Shown piece by piece: positions 26,121 to 36,227 of a stretch of DNA of 55,887 nucleotides. The position numbers and the translations under genes are program-made. The stretch is from Nocardia alba NBRC 108234 (lineage in GTDB: Bacteria > Actinomycetota > Actinomycetes > Mycobacteriales > Mycobacteriaceae). The notes under the pieces were generated by a model. It saw only the letters and a program-made list of their open reading frames with translations. It was not told the DNA's origin and did not search any database. Numbering within the stretch: the first letter of the stretch is position 1; each line of letters begins with the position of its first letter. The stretch spans positions 1 through 55,887 of the forward strand of contig NZ_BDAX01000037.1 of assembly GCF_001612665.1 (NCBI RefSeq), read 5' to 3'.

Positions 26121-26918
26121 GTGACTTGGAACACCGATGAAACCTCGACCGCTCTGCGGGTGCTCGCCGTCGATGATGAGAAACCGGCGCTCGACGAGCT
26201 GGTGTATCTGCTGAGCACGCAGGCGGGGGTCGGCGAGATCCACCGGGCGAACGAGGCGACCGGGGCCTTGCGGTTGTTGCGAGCCCATCCCATCGACGCG
26301 GTCTTTCTCGATATCGATATGCCGGGGCTCACGGGAATGGAGCTGGCGGGAATCCTGTCGGAATTCGCGGAGCCGCCCGCGGTGGTGTTCGTGACCGCGC
26401 ACGACGATCACGCGGTGGCCGCCTTCGATCTGGGCGCGGTGGACTATCTGCTCAAACCCTTGCGAGGGGCTCGGTTGGGTGCGGCGGTGCGACGGATTCT
26501 GGCGGGACGGACTTCGGCGCCCGCCACGGCGGTGGCGGCCACCGCCCATCCCAGTGAGGTGATCCCGGTGGAGCTCGGCGGGGTGACCACCCTGGTGAAT
26601 CGGGCCGACGTGGCGTGGGTCGAGGCCGAGGGCGATTACGCGCGGTTACATACCGGCAGCGGGTCGCATTTGGTGCGAATTCCGTTGTCGGCGTTGGAAT
26701 CACGCTGGGAGGACGCCGGTTTCCTGCGGGTGCACCGCTCGTATCTGGTGGCGTTGCGCTCGGTGACCGGATTGCGGAGCGTGGGCAACGCGACGGTGGT
26801 CTGCCTGCGGACCGAGGGGGCGGCGGGCACGGTGGAATTGCCGGTGAGCCGACGACAGGTGCGCGAACTCAAACAGCGGTTGGTGCACGGACCTCGGCAG
26901 AACTGGTCGCAACGGTGA
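26121..26918 (+). CDS. LytTR-family response regulator
   Basis: A 265-residue regulator with an N-terminal receiver domain (VLAVDDEKPAL, phospho-acceptor Asp64 in VFLDIDMPG, VFVTAHDDHAVAAF, DYLLKPL) and a C-terminal LytTR DNA-binding domain (about 150-255, with WVEAEGDYARLHTG and FLRVHRSYLVAL). It starts at GTG, and a TACGAT hexamer 9 nt upstream suggests its own promoter as well. It is paired with the kinase upstream and overlaps the next gene by 4 nt (GTGA). LytTR proteins bind paired direct repeats. A candidate repeat is at 29182-29217 before the DUF485/symporter genes. Confidence 0.9.
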   Translation: MTWNTDETSTALRVLAVDDEKPALDELVYLLSTQAGVGEIHRANEATGALRLLRAHPIDAVFLDIDMPGLTGMELAGILSEFAEPPAVVFVTAHDDHAVAAFDLGAVDYLLKPLRGARLGAAVRRILAGRTSAPATAVAATAHPSEVIPVELGGVTTLVNRADVAWVEAEGDYARLHTGSGSHLVRIPLSALESRWEDAGFLRVHRSYLVALRSVTGLRSVGNATVVCLRTEGAAGTVELPVSRRQVRELKQRLVHGPRQNWSQR

Positions 26919-27280
26919 CAGGTCCGCAGCGACCGCCGCGCGAACGCGTGGTGCTGGCGCGGCGGCGGGGCGCGCGTCAGGTGCGTACCCGCACCGAGGT
27001 GGTCGAGCAGACCGATCTCGGCGCGGCGCTGATCGGTGGGCTGATCCGGGCGCAACTGGGCCTGGCGTTGCGTCTCGGGCTGGTGGTGGTGGTCGGGTTC
27101 GGCGCGCTGCCGGTGCTGTTCGGCGTCGACGCGATCGCCGAGACCGCGGTGCTCGGCGTGCGGCTGCCGTGGCTGATCCTCGGCATCGTCGCGTTTCCGG
27201 CGCTCTACGCGGCGGGGTGGTTGTATGTGCGCCTGGCGCAGCGCAACGAGGACGACTTCCTCGAAGTGGCCGGGGACTGA
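26915..27280 (+). CDS. Small two-TM membrane protein in the symporter operon
   Basis: A 121-residue protein with a basic N-terminal segment of about 45 residues (RERVVLARRRGARQVRTR), then two TM helices (about 52-75 and 85-108) and a short acidic tail (RNEDDFLEVAGD). Topology and position next to an SSS symporter resemble DUF485 proteins such as the one at 29256, but I cannot assign it to that family. The GTG at 26915 overlaps the regulator stop as GTGA, so it is coupled to it. It may be an accessory subunit of the symporter 68 nt downstream, which is inferred from position only. Confidence 0.72.
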   Translation: MTGPQRPPRERVVLARRRGARQVRTRTEVVEQTDLGAALIGGLIRAQLGLALRLGLVVVVGFGALPVLFGVDAIAETAVLGVRLPWLILGIVAFPALYAAGWLYVRLAQRNEDDFLEVAGD

Positions 27281-27348
27281 TCCGTGCCCGGCGAAATGAC
27301 GCGGTCGCCACACGGCGTTCACCGTCTCCGATGCCGTAGGCCGATCGG

Positions 27349-29103
27349 ATGAGCCACGACACCCCCGCGCTGACGGTCGCCGCGCTACTGCTGGCCGCGC
27401 TCGCCACAGTCGGTATCGGGTTCTACGGAGTGCGGCTGTCGCGCACGACTTCCGATTTCCTGGTCGCCTCACGCACCGTGGGTTCGCGATGGAACGCCGC
27501 GGCGATCTCCGGTGAATACCTTTCCGCCGCGTCCTTTCTCGGTGTCGCCGGGTTGATCGCCAAATACGGCGCCGACGCCCTCTGGTATCCGGTGGGCTTC
27601 ACCGCGGGTTATCTGGGCCTGTTGATGTTCGTGGCCGCGCCGCTGCGCCGCTCCGGTGCGTATACCGTGCCGGACTTCGCCGAATTCCGGTTGGGGTCGA
27701 TTCGATTGCGGCGCATGGCCGCCGGTCTCGTCGTACTGGTGTGCGCGGTGTACCTGATCCCGCAATTCCAAGGGGCCGGACTCACCCTGCACATTCTGCT
27801 CGGCGTGCCCGACTGGGTGGGCGCGGTGTCGGTGGGCGCGATCGTGCTGGCCAATGTGATCGGCGGCGGCATGCGGTCGGTGACCATGGTGCAGGCATTC
27901 CAGTACTGGCTGAAATTGACGGCGGTGGCGGTGCCCGCGCTGGTGCTCGGCCTGCATTTCCTCGCCGACGAACGACCGGTCGCCACCCCGGTGCCCCCCA
28001 CCGTCGCCGAGCGCACCACCGTCGAGATCTCCACCGATGTCGTCGTGCACCTCGATGTTTCGCAAGAGGTCACGATCACCGGGAACCTCGACGGGCTGCC
28101 CACCGCGGGCTCGGTCGTCCTGACACCGGGCGATCACACCCTCGCCGCAGGCACCGAACTGATCCTGGCGCCGGGCTCGGCCGTTCCGGTGGTAGCCGGC
28201 GCGCCTGCCGACGGCGCGAGCTGGGTGGCGCCCGGCGGCGGATTCGGTGGGCAACATCCGCAGTACCAGGTGTTCTCCCTGATCGTGGCGACCTTCCTCG
28301 GCACCATGGGACTGCCCCATGTGCTCGTCCGCTTCTACACCAATCGCGACGGCCCGTCCGCGCGCCGGACGGCGCTGACAGTGATCGGGCTGGTCGGCGT
28401 CTTCTATCTGTTCCCGATTCTGCTCGGCGTCTTCGCCCGCCTCTACGTGCCCCAACTGCTGATCACCGGCGCCTCCGACGCGGCGGTGGTACTACTACCC
28501 GGCGCCGTGCTCGGCGGGCTCGGTGGACAGCTGCTGGCCGCGCTGGCGGCGGCCGGGGCGATCGCGGCGTTCCTGTCCACCTCGTCGGGACTGCTGGTCA
28601 GCCTGGCCGGTGTGCTCAGTACCGACGTGCTGCGCGGCCGGATCCGGGACTTCCGGCTCGCCGCGCTGGTCGCGGGCCTGGTCCCGTTGACGCTCGCGGT
28701 GAGCGTGGCGTCGCTGGATCTGTCGCGCACCGTCGCCCTCGCCTTCTCGGTGGCCGCGTCGACCCTGTGCCCGTTGCTGGTGCTCGGCATCTGGTGGCGC
28801 GGACTCACCGCGACCGGCGCGGCCGCGGGAATGCTCACCGGCGGCATCACCGCGGGCGGAGCGACCGTCGTCGCGGTGCTCGGTGGCGTGTCCCCCGCGC
28901 TGGCGAACGGCTGGCCCGCCGCGATCGTCGACTATCCGGGTGCGGTCAGCGTGCCACTGGCCTTCGCGGTCACGATCCTGGTCAGCCTCGCGACCACGGG
29001 ACAGGATCGGCGGGCGGTGGCGGGGGTGTTCGTGCGCATGCACGCGCCCGAGCGGCTCGGGATGAGCGCCGATCGCGACCCCGAAACCGCCACTCACCGG
29101 TGA
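27349..29103 (+). CDS. Sodium:solute symporter (SSS family) with an extra extracytoplasmic domain
   Basis: A 584-residue SSS/SLC5 transporter. The core has FYGVRLSRTTSDFLVASRTV, EYLSAASFLGVAGLIA (typical of acetate/monocarboxylate ActP-MctC members), VIGGGMRSVTMVQAFQYWLK and GTMGLPHVLVRFY. About 100 hydrophilic, beta-rich residues (about 206-305; 27964-28264) lie between two TM helices where the partner symporter at 29606 has a much shorter, unrelated loop. Together with the kinase, regulator and two-TM gene just upstream it probably forms one operon. The substrate is probably a short-chain carboxylate. It may transport, sense, or both. Confidence 0.85.
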   Translation: MSHDTPALTVAALLLAALATVGIGFYGVRLSRTTSDFLVASRTVGSRWNAAAISGEYLSAASFLGVAGLIAKYGADALWYPVGFTAGYLGLLMFVAAPLRRSGAYTVPDFAEFRLGSIRLRRMAAGLVVLVCAVYLIPQFQGAGLTLHILLGVPDWVGAVSVGAIVLANVIGGGMRSVTMVQAFQYWLKLTAVAVPALVLGLHFLADERPVATPVPPTVAERTTVEISTDVVVHLDVSQEVTITGNLDGLPTAGSVVLTPGDHTLAAGTELILAPGSAVPVVAGAPADGASWVAPGGGFGGQHPQYQVFSLIVATFLGTMGLPHVLVRFYTNRDGPSARRTALTVIGLVGVFYLFPILLGVFARLYVPQLLITGASDAAVVLLPGAVLGGLGGQLLAALAAAGAIAAFLSTSSGLLVSLAGVLSTDVLRGRIRDFRLAALVAGLVPLTLAVSVASLDLSRTVALAFSVAASTLCPLLVLGIWWRGLTATGAAAGMLTGGITAGGATVVAVLGGVSPALANGWPAAIVDYPGAVSVPLAFAVTILVSLATTGQDRRAVAGVFVRMHAPERLGMSADRDPETATHR

Positions 29104-29181
29104 TCTCGCGGCGACCGTTCGTCGCGCCACACCGACCGCTCACCGCACGGGCGGCCACCTTCACCGAGTGACCCACACCAC

Positions 29182-29217
29182 ACCGTCATGCGCCCGCGTC
29201 CGGGGACCTACCGTCAT
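29182..29217 (+). promoter_or_regulatory. Direct repeat upstream of the DUF485/symporter genes
   Basis: ACCGTCAT occurs at 29182-29189 and again at 29210-29217 (28 nt start to start), 39-74 nt before the DUF485 start. An ACCGCTCA at 29135-29142 resembles the E. coli BtsR half-site as I remember it. LytTR regulators bind paired direct repeats, so this is a candidate target of the regulator at 26121. The spacing is longer than usual. Confidence 0.3.
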
Positions 29218-29255
29218 CTCCACGCACGACCCCCCTTCACGCTAGGACGACCGGC

Positions 29256-29609
29256 ATGACCCGAACCGACACCGAGGCGCCGCAACCGCGCACGCCGAGT
29301 GCCGACGAATGGCTCGCGGTACAAGCGAGCCCGCAGTTCCAAGAGCTTCGACACCGACTGCGGCGCTTCATCTTCCCGATGACCGCGCTGTTCCTGGTGT
29401 GGTATCTGAGCTATGTGTTGCTCGGCGCGTACGCGCACGACTTCATGGCGCGCCAGGTTTTCGGCAACATCAACGTGGGTCTGCTGCTCGGCCTCGGGCA
29501 GTTCGTCTCCACCTTCCTCATCACCGGGCTCTACGTCCGTTTCGCCAACCGTGAGCTGGATCCGCGCGCCGCGGCCATCCGTGAAGAACTCGAGGGAACC
29601 CAGGCATGA
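29256..29609 (+). CDS. DUF485 membrane protein, symporter accessory subunit
   Basis: A 117-residue protein with two TM helices (about 43-62 and 75-97) and the DUF485 pattern: FQELRHRLRRFIFPMTALFL before helix 1 and GLYVRFANRELDPRA after helix 2. DUF485 proteins are encoded just before ActP/MctC-type symporters (YjcH in E. coli, the gene before mctC in Corynebacterium) and are thought to assist them. Its stop overlaps the symporter start as ATGA (29606-29609), so the two are coupled. AGGA lies 9 nt before the ATG. Confidence 0.92.
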   Translation: MTRTDTEAPQPRTPSADEWLAVQASPQFQELRHRLRRFIFPMTALFLVWYLSYVLLGAYAHDFMARQVFGNINVGLLLGLGQFVSTFLITGLYVRFANRELDPRAAAIREELEGTQA

Positions 29610-31243
29610 GCGTCACCCTTGCCGCGTCGTCGACGGTGGGCAACCCCGTCGCCAATATCGCCATTTTCCTGCTGTTCGTCGCGGTCACCATGGTCGTGGT
29701 GATCCGGGCCAGCCGCAACAACGCCAGTGCCGCGGACTATTTCACCGGTGGGCGTGGCTTCTCCGGCCCGCAGAACGGCATCGCCATCGCCGGTGACTAC
29801 CTGTCGGCCGCGAGCTTCCTCGGCATCGCGGGCGCGATCGCCGTGTACGGCTACGACGGGTTCCTGTATTCGATCGGGTTCCTCGTCGCCTGGCTGGTCG
29901 CGCTGCTGCTGGTGGCCGAGATGCTGCGCAACACCGGCAAATTCACCATGGCCGATGTCCTCAGCTTCCGATTGAAGGAGGGCCCGGTCCGCACCGCGGC
30001 CGCGCTGACCACCCTCACCGTCTCGCTGTTCTACCTGCTCGCGCAGATGGCGGGCGCGGGCGGCCTGGTGGCCCTGCTGCTCGATATCTCCAGTCGCACC
30101 GGACAATCCATCGTCATCGCGGCCGTCGGCGTGCTGATGATCGTGTATGTGCTGGTCGGCGGCATGAAGGGCACCACGTGGGTGCAGATCATCAAGGCGG
30201 TGCTGCTGATCGCGGGCGCCGGGCTGATGACGGTGATGGTGCTGGCGAAGTTCGGCTTCAACTTCTCCGACATCCTCGGTGCCGCACAGGAATCGGTGAG
30301 CGAGTCCGCCAACAAGGCGGTGGCCGCCCGCGATGTGCTCGCGCCCGGCGCGCAATACGGCGGCAGCGAGACGTCCAAGCTGAACTTCTTGTCGCTGGGC
30401 CTGGCGCTGGTGCTCGGCACCGCGGGTCTGCCGCACGTGCTGATGCGCTTCTACACCGTCCCGACCGCGAAAGAGGCTCGGCGTTCGGTGGTGTGGGCGA
30501 TCGGTCTGATCGGCGCCTTCTACCTGTTCACGCTTGTGCTCGGGTACGGCGCGGCGGCGATCGTCGGCCCGGACAAGATCCTCGCCGCGGCGGGTGGTCA
30601 GAACTCGGCGGCGCCGCTGCTGGCGTTCGAACTCGGCGGAGTGGTCCTGCTCGGGGTGATCTCGGCGGTCGCGTTCGCGACGATCCTCGCGGTCGTGGCC
30701 GGACTCACCATCACCGCGTCGGCCTCGTTCGCCCATGACATCTACGCCAGTGTCATCAAGAAGGGCAATGTCGACGAGGTCAAGCAGGTACGGGTCTCGC
30801 GGATCACCGCGGTGGTGATCGGTGTGCTCGCGATCGGCCTCGGCATCCTCGCCAACGGCCAGAACATCGCGTTCCTGGTGGCGCTGGCGTTCGCGGTGGC
30901 GGCGGCGGCGAACCTGCCGACGATCCTGTTCTCGCTGTTCTGGAAGCGCTTCAACACCACCGGCGCGCTGTGGTCGATGTACGGCGGCCTGATCTCGACC
31001 ATCGTGCTCATCGTGTTCTCGCCCGCGGTATCGGGCAGCAAGACCGCGATGATCAAGGGCGCGGACTTCGACTACTTCCCGCTGTCCAACCCGGGCATCG
31101 TTTCCATTCCTCTGGCGTTCGCACTCGGCGTGCTCGGCACCTTCCTCGGTGGCCGTGGCGAGCAGGTCGATCAGGCCAAGGCCGCGGAGATGGAAGTCCG
31201 GTCACTGACCGGCGTGGGTGCGGAGAAGGCTATCTCGCACTGA
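29606..31243 (+). CDS. actP: Cation/acetate (monocarboxylate) symporter, ActP/MctC type
   Basis: A 545-residue SSS-family symporter with 13 or so TM helices that brings acetate, and possibly pyruvate or propionate, into the cell with Na+ or H+. Family segments include ADYFTGGRGFSGPQNGIAI, GDYLSAASFLGIAGAIA, LVGGMKGTTWVQIIKAVLL and GTAGLPHVLMRFYTVP. It has the conventional short loops, unlike the paralogue at 27349. It is coupled to DUF485 upstream. A strong hairpin (31253-31284) separates it from acetyl-CoA synthetase, which would activate the imported acetate. Exact substrate preference between ActP and MctC cannot be decided. Confidence 0.92.
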   Translation: MSVTLAASSTVGNPVANIAIFLLFVAVTMVVVIRASRNNASAADYFTGGRGFSGPQNGIAIAGDYLSAASFLGIAGAIAVYGYDGFLYSIGFLVAWLVALLLVAEMLRNTGKFTMADVLSFRLKEGPVRTAAALTTLTVSLFYLLAQMAGAGGLVALLLDISSRTGQSIVIAAVGVLMIVYVLVGGMKGTTWVQIIKAVLLIAGAGLMTVMVLAKFGFNFSDILGAAQESVSESANKAVAARDVLAPGAQYGGSETSKLNFLSLGLALVLGTAGLPHVLMRFYTVPTAKEARRSVVWAIGLIGAFYLFTLVLGYGAAAIVGPDKILAAAGGQNSAAPLLAFELGGVVLLGVISAVAFATILAVVAGLTITASASFAHDIYASVIKKGNVDEVKQVRVSRITAVVIGVLAIGLGILANGQNIAFLVALAFAVAAAANLPTILFSLFWKRFNTTGALWSMYGGLISTIVLIVFSPAVSGSKTAMIKGADFDYFPLSNPGIVSIPLAFALGVLGTFLGGRGEQVDQAKAAEMEVRSLTGVGAEKAISH

Positions 31244-31252
31244 CGCCACCCG

Positions 31253-31284
31253 CCCGTGCCGGTGGTTCGCCCCACCGGCACGGG
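31253..31284 (+). terminator. Hairpin between the acetate symporter and acs
   Basis: Perfect 13-bp arms CCCGTGCCGGTGG and CCACCGGCACGGG around loop TTCGCC, 10 nt after the symporter stop and 33 nt before the acs GTG. No separate acs promoter is obvious in the remaining 32 nt, so partial read-through (attenuation) is possible. Confidence 0.65.
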
Positions 31285-31316
31285 TTCCACCCCTGTTCTT
31301 CGAAAGAGAGATTCTT

Positions 31317-33217
<1,901 letters not shown>

Positions 33218-33221
<4 letters not shown>

Positions 33222-33901
33222 GCGCGCCGGATGACCGTAGTCCGCACGACACCGGGCATGCTGGGACGGTGGAGATACCAATGTTCCCGCTGGGCGCGGT
33301 GCTGTTACCCGGTGAATCGTTGTCGTTGCAGATCTTCGAGCCGCGGTATGTGGCGCTGGTGCGGGACTGCACGGACGGTCGGCGGGAGCCGGAATTCGGT
33401 GTCGTGCTGATCGCGCGCGGACACGAGGTGGGCGGCGGCGAGGTGCGCACGCAGGTGGGCACCGTCGCCCGGATCACCGAGGTCATCGAGCTGCCCGGCG
33501 AACGATACCGGCTGCGCTGCAAGGGAACCGACCGCATCCGCATCGAGAAGTGGCTCGCCGACGCCCCGTATCCGCAGGCGGAAGCCGAAACATGGCCGGA
33601 CGACCCCGGCACCGACGACAGCGCGTTGCTGGCAGGCTTGCGCGAACGCGCGGACCGCCTGCACACCCTCACGGCCCAGTTCGCGCGACGCAACGGCATC
33701 CGTCGTCCGCCACCGTCGGCATCGCTGGACGATCTGTCCGACGATCCGACCACGCGCTCCTACGAGCTCGCGGCGCGTCTGCCGATCGGCCCGACCGATC
33801 GCCAGGCGGCCCTGTCCGCGCCGAACGCGCACGGCCGACTGGCGGCCCTGTCCGCGTCCGTCGACGACGCGATCGCGATGATGGAGTTCCGCCTGCTGTG
33901 A
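33218..33901 (+). CDS. Lon N-terminal (LAN) domain protein
   Basis: A 227-residue stand-alone Lon substrate-binding-domain protein (PF02190 type). Diagnostic are IPMFPLGAVLLPGESLSLQI and FEPRYVALVRDC at the N-terminus, FGVVLIARGHEVGGG and the VGTVARITEVIELPG strand. There is no ATPase or protease domain. The function of such free LAN proteins is not settled. The GTG at 33218 overlaps the acs stop (GTGA), so it is translationally coupled to acs; a GTG at 33269 (VEIPMFPLG) would give the more usual family start. It converges with the next gene with only 2 nt between stops. Confidence 0.85.
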
Positions 33902-33903
33902 CG

Positions 33904-34887
33904 TCAGCTCGCCGGCGCGACGGTGATCACGACCTTCGCGCGGGCGTGTTCGGTCTCCATGTACTCGATGGCGGCGGGCGTGTCGGCCAGTGGATAGGCC
34001 CGGTCGATGGCCGGGCGGAGCAGGCCCGACTCGATCAGGTCACGCAGCTCGGTCAGTGCCTGCGGCGTCTGCTCCGCCAGCGGAGCGCGAATGGCCGGTT
34101 TCACGAAGGGTCGGGCCAGCTGCCCGCGCGCGAGCAGGCCGACCGGGCCGAACCAGCTGCCGCCGTCGAAGTTGCCGCCGCCGGACAGGACCAGCGTGCC
34201 GGTGGGTTCGACCAGGCGCAGCAGTGTCCGCAGAGTCCGTGTTCCGGCCAGGTCGAGCACGGTGTCGTAGCGGCCGGTCACGGTGTCGCGGGTGTAGTCG
34301 ATGACGTGGTGCGCGCCGAGCGAGCGCGCCGCCTCGACATTGCGGGTACTGCACACCGCGCTCACCCGCGCGCCTCGTGCCCTGGCGATCTGCACCGCGA
34401 AGGTGCCGACGCCGCCGGACGCGCCGATGATCAGCACTCGCTCGCCGTCGCCGACATGGCGCAGGCAGGTCAGGGCGGTATTGGCGGCCAACGGCACCGC
34501 CGCCGCTTCCTCGAAGCTCAGGTTCGCCGGTTTCCGGTCGAGCAATCCCCGCGCCACCGCGACGTACTCCGCGAACGCCCCGCTGACCGCCTCACCGAAG
34601 ACCTCGTCACCCACAGCCAGATCCGTGACACCGTCGCCCACTTGCGCGACCGTTCCCGCGAAGTCACCGCCCGGCACCGGGTTCGCCGGTCCCCGACGGC
34701 CGAAGACCGACCGATCCATCCATCGTGCGATCTTCGGATCCCCCCGCATCACATGCCAATCCCGCGCGTTCACCGACGCGGCGCGCACCCGAACCAGCAC
34801 CTGTCCAGCGCCCGGTTGCGGCCGCTCGACCTCGGCAGTCCTCAGCATCGCCGGTGACCCGTATACCTGCTGCACGATCGCCCTCAC
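33904..34887 (-). CDS. Quinone-oxidoreductase-like MDR dehydrogenase (zinc-free)
   Basis: A 327-residue medium-chain dehydrogenase/reductase. It has the GroES-like N-terminal domain (GQVLVRVRAASVNARDWHVMRG, PGGDFAGTVAQVG), the Rossmann nucleotide motif GASGGVGTFAVQIA and no catalytic-zinc cysteine/histidine set. This places it in the QOR/NADPH:quinone reductase branch. The cofactor is probably NADPH, and substrates are likely quinones or enones. The GTG at 34887 has a leaderless -10 box TAGCGT 7 nt upstream, and a 22-bp dyad lies over the -35 region. It is divergent from the Rieske protein gene. Confidence 0.9.
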   Translation of the reverse strand: MRAIVQQVYGSPAMLRTAEVERPQPGAGQVLVRVRAASVNARDWHVMRGDPKIARWMDRSVFGRRGPANPVPGGDFAGTVAQVGDGVTDLAVGDEVFGEAVSGAFAEYVAVARGLLDRKPANLSFEEAAAVPLAANTALTCLRHVGDGERVLIIGASGGVGTFAVQIARARGARVSAVCSTRNVEAARSLGAHHVIDYTRDTVTGRYDTVLDLAGTRTLRTLLRLVEPTGTLVLSGGGNFDGGSWFGPVGLLARGQLARPFVKPAIRAPLAEQTPQALTELRDLIESGLLRPAIDRAYPLADTPAAIEYMETEHARAKVVITVAPAS

Positions 34888-34894
34888 ACCGAGA

Positions 34895-34942
34895 ACGCTA
34901 GGCGTCCCGACCGCACCTCCACATCAGGGAATCCCCCGATGT
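34895..34942 (-). promoter_or_regulatory. Leaderless promoter and operator candidate of the MDR gene
   Basis: TAGCGT (34900-34895) lies 7 nt before the GTG at 34887. A 22-bp dyad (34921-34942, outer arms ACATC and GATGT, 9 of 11 positions symmetric) covers the expected -35 position. A second small dyad, ATTCCG-CCT-CGGAAT (34982-34996), lies farther up the shared intergenic region. Confidence 0.4.
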
Positions 34943-35095
34943 GTCCGGAGATTTCGCGCGACCGCGCGATGCGGCGGTCGAATTCCGCCTCGGAATCGGT
35001 CGAACCGGGAGTGGGCGTGGGCCGTTGACAGGGAAGGAGCCGGTCGGCGTGTGGCGCGGACCGGAGTACTCACCAACGGAAGCGGAGAACGACCG

Positions 35096-35518
35096 ATGAC
35101 CCCCAACGATTTCTCGCTGAACCGTCGCACCGTCGTGGTCGGCGTCGGCGTGGTGGCCGCCGCGGCGACGTTGACCGCGTGCGGTGGCGACGACGACCCC
35201 CCACCGGCGGCCGCCGCTCCTCCCACACCGGGGGCGCCGGCGGAGGCGCTGACCAAAGCGGCGGACGTTCCGGTGGGCGGTGGGGTGATCGTCGGCGACA
35301 CCGTCGTCACCCAACCGACCGCGGGTACTTTCCTCGGGTTGTCATCGACCTGCACGCACGCCGGCTGCAAGGTCGCCACCGTGGCCAGAGGCACGATCAA
35401 CTGCCCCTGCCACGGCAGCCGCTTCGAGCTCGACGGCGCGGTGCGCGGCGGTCCCGCGACCAAGCCGCTGGCCGCCAAACCCGTTCGCGTCGAAGGTGAC
35501 TCGATCGTTCCGGCGTAG
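35096..35518 (+). CDS. Exported Rieske [2Fe-2S] lipoprotein
   Basis: A 140-residue protein with a twin-arginine-like signal (NRRTVVVGVG) ending in lipobox LTAC with lipidated Cys29, a Pro/Ala linker (about 34-55) and a compact Rieske domain. Cluster ligands are Cys86 and His88 (CTH) and Cys103 and His106 (CPCH), and Cys91 and Cys105 make the usual disulfide. Folded export by Tat fits insertion of the cluster in the cytoplasm. Such small Rieske lipoproteins are widespread in actinobacteria, and their electron partner is unknown. The ATG at 35096 was chosen as start of the signal peptide (GGAGAA upstream). A terminator follows. Confidence 0.9.
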   Translation: MTPNDFSLNRRTVVVGVGVVAAAATLTACGGDDDPPPAAAAPPTPGAPAEALTKAADVPVGGGVIVGDTVVTQPTAGTFLGLSSTCTHAGCKVATVARGTINCPCHGSRFELDGAVRGGPATKPLAAKPVRVEGDSIVPA

Positions 35519-35524
35519 ACACGC

Positions 35525-35567
35525 GGCACGCCCGCACGGCGGCCTTCGCCGACAGTGCGGGCGTGCC
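35525..35567. terminator. Bidirectional terminator between the Rieske and VOC genes
   Basis: Perfect 13-bp arms GGCACGCCCGCAC and GTGCGGGCGTGCC around a 17-nt loop that itself contains GGC/GCC pairs, in the 56-nt gap between convergent genes. Confidence 0.75.
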
Positions 35568-35574
35568 GGTGCGA

Positions 35575-36042
35575 TCAGCCCTGGTTCATCATCTCGGCCA
35601 TGCGCCGTTCCATTTCCGCCGGCGAGACCTCTTCGATGTGGGTGGCCACGGTCCAGCGGTGACCCCACGGATCCTCGAAGGCGCCGCTGCGATCGCCGTA
35701 GAACTGGTCGGTCATCGGGGTGATCGCGGTGGCGCCCGCGGTGAGCGCCGCGGCGAAGGCGGCGTCCGCGTCGGCGACGTAGACCATCAGGTTCACCCCG
35801 GAGCCGCCGGCGGCCTTCGGGTCGACGAAACCGATCTCGGGGACCGGGTCGCCGACCATCAGCACCGAGTCGCCGACGAGCAGTTCGCTGTGGACGACGG
35901 TGCCGCCGGGGCCGTCCATCTTCATCCGCACGGTCGCGCCGAAGATCGCGGTGTAGAAGTCGATCGCGGCGCCGGCTCCCGCGCACGCCAGTCCGGGACA
36001 GATCCGCGGATAGCCGTCGGGGAAGGGGGAAACATCAGACAT
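35575..36042 (-). CDS. VOC-superfamily protein (PhnB/glyoxalase-like)
   Basis: A 155-residue protein with the vicinal-oxygen-chelate fold: GAGAAIDFYTAIFGATV at the first module, GDSVLMVGDPVPE, VADADAAFAAALTAGATAI at the second module, and DQFYGDRSGAFEDPWGHRWT at the end. This fits the PhnB-like/glyoxalase group, which binds a metal or small ligand. The substrate is unknown and the fold alone does not make it a glyoxalase. The ATG at 36042 follows GGAGG with 7 nt spacing. The open frame upstream (to 36081) has no family match. It is divergent from the LLM oxidoreductase, with three KstR-like boxes in the shared region. Confidence 0.88.
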   Translation of the reverse strand: MSDVSPFPDGYPRICPGLACAGAGAAIDFYTAIFGATVRMKMDGPGGTVVHSELLVGDSVLMVGDPVPEIGFVDPKAAGGSGVNLMVYVADADAAFAAALTAGATAITPMTDQFYGDRSGAFEDPWGHRWTVATHIEEVSPAEMERRMAEMMNQG

Positions 36043-36145
36043 CGGATACCTCCGTGTCGAGAGTGATGCTCGGACGACCACCAGCGTATTCCCCTCACCG
36101 GGTCGGGAAAAGGCCGTCGATCGGCCATTCGACGATCCGGACTAG

Positions 36146-36197
36146 TAGAACTCGTTCTACTCCTGTAGAACTGGTCTCAGGTTTAGAACCTGTTTCA
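36146..36197 (+). promoter_or_regulatory. Array of three KstR-like operator boxes
   Basis: Box 1 TAGAACTCGTTCTA (36146-36159) is a perfect palindrome extended by G/C on either side. Box 2 (36166-36179, TAGAAC-TG-GTCTCA) has one mismatch, and box 3 TAGAACCTGTTTCA (36184-36197) fits. The consensus used is TNNAACNNGTTNNA of the cholesterol repressor KstR. Boxes are 18-20 nt apart and end 30 nt before the LLM-oxidoreductase GTG. The regulator is not in the window, so the link to KstR rests on motif match. Confidence 0.6.
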
Positions 36198-36227
36198 GTT
36201 TTGCTGCCGAAATCGGAGGGCCGGGAC

